From Tetrahymena elliotti 4EA (Eukaryota > Ciliophora > Oligohymenophorea > Hymenostomatida > Tetrahymenidae), in contig JH720366.1 in assembly GCA_000231825.2 (NCBI GenBank), positions 134,868 through 158,725 of the forward strand: a stretch of DNA of 23,858 nt. The letters are read 5' to 3'. The stretch's first letter is position 1. The number at the start of each line of letters is the position of its first letter. The notes below the pieces were generated by a model. That model did no database searches and was not told the DNA's origin. It saw only the letters and a program-made list of their open reading frames with translations. This document shows, one piece after another, positions 12,165-21,485 of the stretch. Made by a program: the position numbers and the translations under genes.

Positions 12165-13811
12165 ATGGCTGATAAAGAATAAACTTAAGAAGATGAAGAA
12201 ATTAGCAAGGAGACATTGATTTCTCTTTTAAAGGATAAATCAAAAGAGATTAAGACTCTTACTACTAAGTTATAGAAGCTTGAAGAAAAGTATGTTAAAA
12301 ACTATAAAGAAGCCAAATTATACAAAAAGGATTATGAATCACTCACAAAATTCCTTAGATAAAATGTATTTGATAAAGACCCTTACTTGTTACCTGCATT
12401 AAGTATGGGTGAATATGAATATGATAAGATTCATGAGTTATGGATTAAAAGAGATTAGCACTAAAATCAAACTCTTACAAACCTCCTTTAAGAGCTCAAT
12501 CAAGAAAAGCAAGAGGCTTAAAAGAAATATGAAAAGGTGTTAGAAGAGGCACAGAAAAATGCCAAAACTGCAAACTAAAACAGCAATCTTGCTGAAACAA
12601 TTAAAAAGTATGAGAACTAACTCTACGAACTTAATGAATAGAATTAGAAGTTAGCAGAAGAAATAGTTGAAAGCAATCAAATCATCCAGCAAAAGAGCGA
12701 TGTGATATCTCAACTCAGAAAAACTGAAGAACAATTTTAATAACTCAAGGCAGAAATGCTTTTGAAAGAACTCCAAAATAATAGCTAATTAGCAAATTAA
12801 AGTAATATAGATAAGAAAATGGCGAATTCTCAAAAGCTTAATGATTATTTGAAGATTAAAAATGAATTAGAAGTTGCTTTGGATAAAAATAGATAGTTTG
12901 AAAACTAAGTGGAAGAAATGAAATCTGAAATATAAAAATTAAAATAACAACTTAATGCTCCCAAATAGCCACCAAAACCAATTGAGATTCCTATTATTAA
13001 AAAGACATAAACAGCATCTGTAGAAGTTTAAACGGACCAATATTAAACAGTAATTTATTTTTCATTTTTTCTGTTTTCACATTTTAATACTTAATGAGTT
13101 CTTTGAAAAGAAATAACAAAAATAATTAGATAATTAATACTTTTATGAGAAGGCTTATAAAAATTTCATAGTCTGAATATTCGTTAAAATTTTACAAATT
13201 TTCAAAACGTGGCAATTAACTGCATTCTCAAATTACCTTTTTTCCAATTATTTCTTAAATCTTGTTGATTCTTTATATCAACAAAAAAATTATTTATTTT
13301 TCTTTAGTTTCATTGACAAATCTATTTCAAATTTTTATCATTTTTAGTTAAATATTAATATTTTAATAATTAATAGTAAATTTCACTTCATAATGACATC
13401 TAAGGATATTAAGGATTCCACTCTTTTTCAAACAACAGCGAACCTAATTCTTAGAATGTAATAGATAAACCACATACACCTTCTAATTAATAAACCTATT
13501 CCTTCTCAGAAGCTTCCTCCCCAAATGGTTAATAATATTAAAATGGCAACTAAAACTCAGATTCAATTAATCATGAATACTTAAAAAATGTTATCTTGAA
13601 ATACTTTATTTATTAGGAAGGCAGATATTACAATGAAGCATCATTGCTGATGTCTGCTATTATGACCATCCTAAAAATGTCTAAGGAGGATAGAGAAAAA
13701 GTGTATTCAGCACGTTCTAACGCTACTCTCTGGAATAGTACTAAAAACTTTATTAGCAATACATTCACTTTTGGTTAAGGGTAGTAAGATTATGACTACA
13801 CCAAAAAATGA
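12165..13811 (+). CDS. GRIP-domain golgin (coiled-coil trans-Golgi tether)
   Basis: Two exons, 12165-13049 and 13377-13811, flank a 327-nt intron (GTAATT...AATAG) that contains in-frame TGA codons. Together they encode 439 residues. Residues 10-285 are a nearly continuous charged heptad-like coiled coil with many Gln codons written TAA/TAG. A Pro/Ser/Asn-rich hinge follows. A GRIP domain lies at about 361-405 (EYLKNVILKYFIYQEG... then MSAIMTILKMSKED), with the Tyr expected at about residue 363. In the family this domain binds Arl1-GTP through that Tyr and docks the coiled coil on trans-Golgi membranes to capture vesicles. The start is the first ATG, preceded by an AT-rich leader. It is short for a golgin, but all expected parts are present. 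Confidence 0.85.
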
Positions 13812-14355
13812 TCAAACTTTATTAGTTATAAAAACAGGAATTATTTTGGAAACATCTTTTAATTATATAAATCAATATAATTATTAAAATAAATTAATTT
13901 AATCAATCTGATTTTATGTGAAATCAGAAAATCAATATAATTTTATAAATCTTTTACTTTTGTTAAACAAAAGATAAATCATTTATCTAATTTCTATATT
14001 TTTAGGGTTTTCAATTTAAAAATCTATTTATAAAAATTTATTCAAAATAAAATAAATATTATTCATATTAAAATAATTATTTCAATAATACCAAATTTTT
14101 CTAATTATTCATTCAATTAATAAAATTTCTAAAAAAGTAGATATAAATTTGAAAATTTTCTAAAAGTTTTTTATTTAAATGAAATCCATCCAATATATTT
14201 TGTTTGATGAATTTTTCAATAATGACTAAAATTTATATTCTTTAAGTAATAAATATTAGATACAAAATAATTAAAAAAATTTCAGAAAAGCGATTAAGAG
14301 TCATGTACATAGACAATAATAATCAAAAAATTATATAATATAGAAAAATAATCAA
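13812..14355. other. Convergent intergenic region with a small hairpin
   Basis: About 540 bp between the golgin (plus) and the N/Q-rich gene (minus), so it holds both 3' ends. A perfect 7-bp inverted repeat, CTGATTT / AAATCAG with a 6-nt loop, sits at 13908-13927. Nearby, AATCAATATAAT is repeated directly (about 13870 and 13931). No gene was found. Confidence 0.45.
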
Positions 14356-15244
14356 TCAATTAATAGATTTTTTTGCTTATCTAATAGTGTTTCTTTTCTC
14401 TTTAAAATATTTTGTGTTTCTCAAAATATTTTTGCAGTTAAATTAAGGGAAAAAGTAAACAAAATTAGCTAATTTATCAAAGGCCCAATAAAGACTGGAT
14501 CTGTTCCAAAATTATTGGAATATTTCATTCTCTATTTTCAAAGGTGATTATAAATTTAAAGAGTTACGATTTCTAACACTAAATCTTTTACCATGAGCTG
14601 TACTAAGGGGAACTAAAGAGTTTCCTCTGAAAAATGAGTTTTAAGTTTATTCAGAGTGCTTATTAAACTAATCTGAAAGATTATGATGAAATTTATCTAG
14701 CTCTGGAATGCTTTCCAAATAAATTTGGTGTTGAAATTGAGTTTATTTTTTTATAATTTACAAACTAGGTAGTTAATTACTACTTTTGTTGAATTGAGAT
14801 GGAGCCAGAGGAATAGGATAAAGAATTGTTTAGCTTGGTATTTATTCAGATAAATTGTTTTGACTATTGTTCAAATAATTATTCACATTTTTATCATCTG
14901 TATTTTATGATGAAATTTTTTCATCATAATTGGCAGATAATTTTTTCATTAAATCTATTTTGTCTTAAAATTAAAATGAATCCTATCTATCAATATTCTT
15001 TCCTTACTATTTCTTAGAACTTAAATTAGACCTAACACTTGATCTTTTGTTTCCTATATTAGAAAGCACATTCTTAAATTAATTTATTACTTCTTCATTT
15101 ATCTTCTCTTTTATCTAAAAATAAAAAAAATTATTAGTCAACTTTAAAATTGCTAAAGTAAATGAATAAATTAGAATATTTTTTGTTAAAATTTATTAAT
15201 AAAGAAAATAGAAAAATCCTACTTTTTATATTTTTAATTACCAT
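14356..15244 (-). CDS. Low-complexity N/Q/S-rich protein of unknown function
   Basis: The main exon is complement(14356-15114), 253 codons including TGA at 14358-14356, entered after a strong TTTTTAG acceptor. Start is uncertain: ATG 15244-15242 followed by GTAATT would give a phase-0 127-nt intron leaving only Met in exon 1; reading on into MVIKNIKS with a 28-nt intron is the alternative. The protein begins IKEKINEEVINQFKN and is rich in Asn, Gln and Ser, with short Lys/Arg patches such as GKRFSVRNRNSL near the C-terminus. It ends with an aromatic segment (SSLYWAFDKLANFVYFFP) and a basic tail. I recognise no domain. The long frame across low-complexity but varied residues supports real coding. 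An overlapping plus-strand frame from 14826 is its shadow. Confidence 0.6.
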
Positions 15245-15546
15245 TTTTAGTTTATTTTTATTAAATTTTTAACATTTGTTATACTTTGATTTTTAAAAAA
15301 ATTTAACAAAGTTCAATTTTTTAACTTAAACTATTAAGTTAGATTGGTTTTTTTAAATTTTTGAAAATATTCATTATTATAAATACCGTATTAACTCATT
15401 AAGGAATTTTACGACCCACAAGGTCAACCTAAAATTTACTACCTCATTCTTAACCTCCCGACTCATAAAAAAAATTTGATTTAGGAGTTATGAGGTACTA
15501 GGTAATATGGTAATTAAATTAAATTTATGGAAAATTTTTATCTTGA
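15245..15546. other. Intergenic region with a less AT-rich, structure-prone patch
   Basis: About 300 bp between two minus-strand genes. Bases 15404-15510 are noticeably richer in G/C than the surroundings and contain inverted repeats: GACC-CACAA-GGTC at 15413-15425, and a longer imperfect pair, TACTACCTCAT (15437-15447) with ATGAGGTACTA (15490-15500), matching 10 of 11. It does not read as protein in any frame and has no tRNA B-box or box C/D layout that I can see. It may be a structured 3' end, a promoter element or a small RNA. Confidence 0.35.
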
Positions 15547-18500
15547 TCATAAATTGTTTACTGCATTATTTTCTTGTTCTGATGAATCAGATTATTCAGA
15601 TTTGGTTTCTTCTTTTTTGAATTTATTTTAAATTTAGCTTGAATTCTATTGGTTGAATATGGATGTTTCATCTTCCATTTAGGGGTAAATTTACTGTTGA
15701 GAAAAATTAACTACTTGATCTGATTAATCATTATTAGAGAAAATTTATGTTGTTTTGAGTTCTAAAATGAACATTTAATTCTTTTTTATTCCTCTATTAA
15801 AATTGCTTCTTTCTTGTTTTTTAGAAAAGTTATTCTTAGCAGCAAGGAAGTAGGAAGATTTATTAAAATGAGTTTAATAGCAACTAGTAAAATAATGATC
15901 TTTTTCTTTACATGTCAAGCATTATAGCTTCAGTAATTCTATTTATTTGTCCAGTAAAACTCTTTATTTAAGTTCAGAAATTTTTTGTAAATCATTTTTA
16001 TTCTTTCTAATAATTTCGTAAAATTTTTAACTTGATATTTTAATCAAAACAGTTTTTTGCAGGCATTTTACTACATAAGGATAACATTAATTTGAAATAA
16101 ACTCTAATTCTCCAAAAGCTTATCCATCCTTCAAAACACAAATTTATTTATAAAGAGGTTGTGCTTTTGAGCTATTTTTATGTTTATCTTCTAGATGCTT
16201 ACTTTTGGATATATAAAAAAAAAAATGTCATTCAAAAAATATAATTGATTTGATAGAAATTACTCATAATTTTATGAAGATAAATTTTAATGTACTTCAT
16301 CCATTGATTATAAAATTTCAACTAAATTTAAAAAAATTAAAATTATTTTTATTTTTTAATGATTGTTTTATTACTTTTTCCTGAAATAATAAAATAGATG
16401 AAGAAATCATTAGTATTTCTATCAAATATTTCAACATTTTAACCTTCTACAAAGCATTCTTCCTCTATTATTTAGTATAAATCTATTATAGTTTGTTGCG
16501 ATAAATTATTAATAAAAGAAAATTGATTAATAATATGTTTATTTGATTCCATAATTAATTTGTTTCTTATATGAGGACTTAATTTATTTAATGCCTCTTT
16601 TTCTGCTTCCAATTATGCTGACTCTTCTTATTCGTAGTGTTTTACCACATGTGAGTTTATTGCTCTTTAAAGTTCTCTATTTTACATTTTACAAGAAAAA
16701 AATTTTAATTACTATCAACTAAACAAATGATTAATAAATTTACAAATCAATCCTCTTTCTTTTCATGTATCTATTGAGGAGATTAAGTTCTTTTTTATAA
16801 TTCTCTTTAGAAGAATTCATATCCTATAAGATAGTCTTCAAAGCCATCAGATTATATGCAAAAATGACATATGATATTAGCATCCAAATAGATGTAAAAA
16901 CTTATTCATACTAGGAGGTAACAGAGCTTGAATATGAACTACTCAAAGTATAAAAAGCCCAAAGCTAGGCTTCTATGTAATTGTGCCACCAAGAAGTTTC
17001 AATTTTTTATATTTTATCTAATGGTAAAATAACGTATTAATGAACTAATATAAAATTTAATAAAAATAAAGTACGTATTTCAATCCAATTCTCTTAGATT
17101 AATAAAACAGATTTTTCGAAATGAGCCAGAGTTGAGTAAGAACATGCCATAATGTGAACTAGAAGTAATATTGATAACATTTGCTTACAAATCTACAATA
17201 TATGAGGTTTTCGCAAATGTTAAAGGATGAGAAACTCTAATTTACTTAAAATTATTGACATTCCCTTTAGCTTTAAAAGAAGAGGTAGATGGAGTAAGAT
17301 ATTTACGGCAGCATTAGATGAAGTTTTACCCTCAAAGATTAAAGGTAATACTTCAAAAAAGAAATATTCTTTCACATATATCCTAAAGATAGCTTTTCTA
17401 TCAGTGATGAAATCACCATCATGATAAGTTGCTGTGTTCATTTACAATATCATTTCAAAAATCCAAGCAGCTATAGCTACATTATGAAATAAATGGCCAT
17501 AATTCCCAAATTGAGCTTAGAAAAATAATGTAAGTGATATTGTGAACAAATAAAAGCAGTTATAGCAAGCAATTAAAGAATTAATCAGAATTCTAAATTT
17601 ATTTTCAGGGTTAAATAATGGAAATTTTTGAAAAATAAGTATGGCTAATTTTTCAAAATTTTTCAAAAACAATAAAAATATTTAGATTATATGACTAAGA
17701 GCACTATATTTATAATGATGTGGCATATAGGTCTACTTATCTGATAAATCATTTAATAGCACCCTGCTTTATTCTTTCAACTGTTTGAGTCTACCAAAAC
17801 TAGTATACTTGTTTATGAAATTAGATAAATGTAGTTTTATTTGGAATTTAGTTTTTTATTATTTATTTTAATGATTAACTTTGTTCTTATTTTCTTGCTT
17901 TTATGTGAAAACAGAAAGTTTCTTCTACTTGTCATAGCTTTTTGAATAAAATATTTATTAAATATTATTTATTTTAAAGAACTTTGAATTTAATTAAAAT
18001 CCTCCTAATAAATAATTAAAATAACATGAAGCTCTCTTGAAAATTTTTCAGGATGATGAAATAAATTAATTAATTAGAATGAAGAAGAGCTTTTAAGAGT
18101 TAATTAAAATTTTATGTTTTACTAAACTGATTTCTTAGCTTTTGTCTAATTTTAGTAGAATTATTTATACTAAGTTGATTTCCTTTAACTTATTTATGAG
18201 GAATCAGATTGATGAACTTCATATTTGTAATTTGCATTTATTTATTCGCTTTCATTTTACTCTATCCTGCTTGATAACTAATAAATATTTGAATCCCCTA
18301 TTTAGTGAGAGCTGCTGATCTTACTTGAGGCATCATTTTCAACTATTATTTAGATAAGCAAATTAAAAAAAATGTTTGAAATGAGATTTAACAATAAAAT
18401 AATTCATTTGTATGATAAGAATAAGTTCTTTCATAAGTTTACTTTTTATTTATGTAAAATTTATCTATTTATTATTAAAAGTGCTCATTTTATTTTAAAC

Positions 18501-18995
18501 AAAAAAATTGAGTACATTATCCTTAAAATGTGGGTAAAGCATAGTTTTTAGTTTAGTTCATTTTGTTTATAGGATCATCCTAGTCTATAATAAGAGTTGA
18601 AGATGGTTGCTTGCAAGCTATATCTAGATAAGATCTTTTGTTCTAACCAGACAGCTTAACTTTAATTTGTTTTTCAACTTCTTAATTATCTTTCATTTCT
18701 TTTAATTCTACTTATCTATTTAAAGCTTATCAAATTGCAATAATAATTTTTTTTAATAATTATGTATGAAATATTGATTGCAGATATTTTAACAAAAAAA
18801 TTAGAAGCTCTAATTAAAACTTACTCTTAAACTAAATCAAGACTAGATATAAAAATTTATTCATTTTTCTTTTGCTTAATTTCAATTATAGAAAGCAGAA
18901 TTTAAAATTGATCCTTTAATACTTCATACTATTAAAAAGTCTACTACGATGATTAATAATTAAAAAACAAGTTTCTTATTTAATAACTAACTCAT
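15547..18995 (-). CDS. Six-TM cation channel with C-terminal cyclic-nucleotide-binding domain (KCNH/CNG-like), atypical pore
   Basis: Well-supported minus-strand exons are 17927-17075, 17017-16744, 16676-16375, 16321-16264 and 16201-15547 (TGA at 15549-15547), with introns of 53-67 nt. N-terminal exons 18715-18516 and 18342 to about 18026 carry a polar N/Q/S-rich region, and a further piece lies upstream of 18825. The first ATG (candidate 18995) and the join near 18026/17927 are unresolved. S1 begins near FNPENKFRIL. S2-S5 follow, then a pore helix with WWHNYIEAQLWAFY, filter region TLSSSYSSSVTS, and S6 (SIWMLISYVIFAYNLMALK). The C-linker reads RKRIDLELQRAINSHVVKHYEQ, then comes the CNBD (FIYFIISGK; GQAFGELEFIS). 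The filter lacks GYG, S4 has few regular positive charges, and the CNBD lacks the Arg that usually contacts cyclic-nucleotide phosphate. About 900 residues; plasma or ciliary membrane is likely. Confidence 0.82.
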
Positions 18996-19315
18996 AATTA
19001 ACAAAAAAAGATTTTATATTGTAAACTAATAGAAATAAAAAAAGATACAATAGATTCTCATAAATCATTTTTTTTCAATTCCTCATGAATTAAACTCATA
19101 CAAGAACTTTTTAAAAAGTGTTTAACCTTAATGTGCGTATTAAAATTTAATTTATTAGATCAATTTAAAATATGTTTTATTGATAATAATTTAAAAATAT
19201 ATCAACAAAAAATATAGCAAACTTTGGTAATATTAAATTGTTTTTAGTTTTTAATGTTAACCTAATTTTTAAAATACTCTAACTCCTCATTGATTAGGGA
19301 TACCTCCTTCCCATT
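18996..19315. other. Gap between the channel gene and the next minus-strand gene
   Basis: About 320 bp that must include the channel promoter and possibly its first exon. On the minus strand, a stretch just past the upstream gene's TGA still looks coding (NGKEVSLINEELEYFKN, about 19315-19265), so the upstream gene may once have extended further. Otherwise it is AT-rich and featureless. Confidence 0.35.
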
Positions 19316-21221
19316 TCATAACCCTTAATTGATAAATTAAGATATTTTTTAAATTTCAATAATAGAATCTTAATTTGATTTGTTCTCTAAACTATCCTTA
19401 AACACTTTTATTAATAATTTCAAGTCATGTGAAGAAGTTTTATTTTTTTAACATCAAAAAGCTTGCTAATTTTTATCCTATTTAAAATTAGTCTTAATGA
19501 ATTAATTTTATTACTAAGTAAATTAAGTGGTTGACTTTAACTTTACTGGGATAGCTTCCTGAATATATTTATCTTTTTAATCATTTAATGAGTATAAGTA
19601 GAGATAGAGAAGCATAAAGGTAAGGGATAGCCTTCTTTGAGCTAAGAAGAAATAGCCATTAATTTATTGAAATCTAATTCAATGTTTATTATTAATATGG
19701 TAAGGTTGTTATACACTAATTTTATGTATTCATCAGATAGGATAAAATTTTTTTTCAATTAAAAAAATTGTGATAAAGAAATAGAATTTTTACTTTAGTA
19801 ATTAAAAATTATTATACAAAAATCGGATAAAGAAAATATATCACCTGCTTTTTATATTTTAATTGATGCAAACAAGTAAAATAAAAGAACTATTTTAGAG
19901 CGGAGAAAAAGGTTAAAACAAATTTAGCTTTAAAGAAAATAAAATAATCAGTTCTTAGATACTCAATAAATAAAATAAAAATAAATAACTAATTTTTTAT
20001 AATAGGTTTCTATGGATTGAGTATGGCTAAATTATTTTAGCCAAATGGCAATTTCTTTGATACTTAACTTTCTGTTTATTTTTAGATTATTTATGTCATA
20101 CTTTAATACTCAATTATGATTGATTGTATAAGATAGTTTAGTAAAAGTAGAAAATTATTTAAAATTTAAAATAATTTTGATGATAATCATTTAATAATCA
20201 AATAATTTTTTAGATTAGTAATTCTTTACTTAATTTAGCAAGCAACACAGAGGAACAAATAAAACATTTTTATTACCAATTCAATAATATGAAATTAAAA
20301 GTTATATTATTCCAATTATATGCTATTAATATTCAAAAAATCTTTAGATTAGGTCTGCTTTTAGTTTGATTATTTCTTTTATATTTCTAAATATTTAAAA
20401 TTTTTTCTATAATATTTCCATTTAATAATGTTACAATGTTACTTGGGAATTATTAAATAAAAAGTGATAAATTATCTATTTTGAGTTCTTCAGATCACTA
20501 AATTCATAGGCGATTAATTTTTAGAGTTCTAAGGGTGAATGATCTTAGTATTAATTAAAAATTTTTTAAATTTTTGATAAAATATAAAAATTTTAAAGAT
20601 TACTCAAAATTAATCAACAAAAATTAAGTAATTGTCTGTAAACCGAAGTCAAATGAAATTGAGAAATTTTGAAAATAAAAACATAAGGGCAATATATAAT
20701 ATATATTGAAAACCTATTGAATTTTTTTTTCATTAATAAAAAAAAAAAGTGTCATACTAGAAGAGGTAGGTTTACAATTTCAAATTTTGTAATAAATTAA
20801 ATTCTTTCAATTTTTACTGAAGAAATAAAATTTTGTAATAAATTAAATTCTTTCAATTTTTACTGAAGAAATAAAATTTTTCTAAATTTGAAAGATAAAC
20901 ATCTCTTACAAATCAAGATCCATTTTATTTATATTTTGATAGTAGGACTCTTCTAACTCTTTAATACAAGATCAATATTTCTTCATTTAACTTTATTTTA
21001 CTCTTATAAGGTTTTCTGTAAAGAATAATTTTGTTTTTAGTCTTAAAATTTTATGTTACAGTCCTAAATATTATAGTATTATATTTCAGATAAGTATTCT
21101 ATAGAAGTAAAAGAATTTATTAAAAAATACAATAAATTATTTGAGATCAAACCTTAAACTTACAAGAATCTAGATATAATTTTTAATTTACTGAAATTGT
21201 TGAGTATTGTTTGTTATTCAT
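19316..21221 (-). CDS. Unrecognised multi-exon protein, partly resolved model
   Basis: I do not recognise the family. Minus-strand pieces with coding character are: exon 1 21221-21164 (ATG; MNNKQYSTIS), ended by GTAAGT, with a 65-nt intron; a second piece from 21098; an open frame at about 20613-20281 (contains YEFSDLKNSKQIIYHFL and KLKADLIQRFFEYQ); about 20186-19990 (KKLPFGQNNLAILNPQKP); a 62-nt intron 19989-19928; 19927-19453 (QKAGDIFSLSDF, EGYPLPLCFSIST); a 56-nt intron 19452-19397; and a last exon 19396-19316 ending in TGA. The final three joins are phase-consistent. The joins between 21098 and 20186 are not solved, and one intron there contains a 46-bp tandem repeat. The product seems to be a soluble, helical, Lys/Ile/Gln-rich protein. 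Whether it is one gene or two is open. Confidence 0.5.
20782..20873 (+). repeat. 46-bp perfect tandem duplication
   Basis: Bases 20782-20827 are repeated exactly at 20828-20873 (starts AAATTTTGTAATAAATT, ends TTACTGAAGAAATA), followed by a few bases of a third copy. Being identical, it is a recent replication-slippage event. On the minus strand it falls in a probable intron or gap of the 19316-21221 gene. Confidence 0.9.
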
Positions 21222-21485
21222 AGTAATTAATGTTTTGGTTTTAAAAAAATGTTTATTTAGGTGCATTAAGTTTTTAAAATAGGTTTCTTGTTTTGAATAT
21301 TAATCCCAAATTTTGAGATTGTTGTAAAATAAGGAGTTTTAATTAATTGCTGTATTTTATTTGATAGGTTCTTGATAAAAGGCTAATTTTCTAATTAATT
21401 TTTATTTTTTAATCATTCCTCATTAAAAAAAGGCAATATTTTTTCAATAATTTAGTATTTGAAAAATAATCATTAAAAATTATTT
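21222..21485. other. Divergent intergenic region
   Basis: About 260 bp between the ATG of the minus-strand gene and the visible start of the plus-strand Cys-rich remnant. AT-rich, with no start codon or promoter element that can be assigned. The missing 5' part of the remnant is not here. Confidence 0.4.

Noticed and set aside
14303..14609. Plus-strand ORF with a hydrophobic start (MYIDNNNQK)
   Set aside because: Open by chance because only TGA stops. The minus strand over most of it is a longer and better coding frame.
17227..17424. 65-residue plus-strand ORF
   Set aside because: Shadow of the S2-S4 exon of the minus-strand channel gene.
20024..20043. Perfect 8-bp hairpin TGGCTAAA-TTAT-TTTAGCCA
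   Set aside because: Lies inside a coding exon of the minus-strand gene, where Gln (TAA) and Leu/Asn codons explain it; no neighbouring regulatory context.
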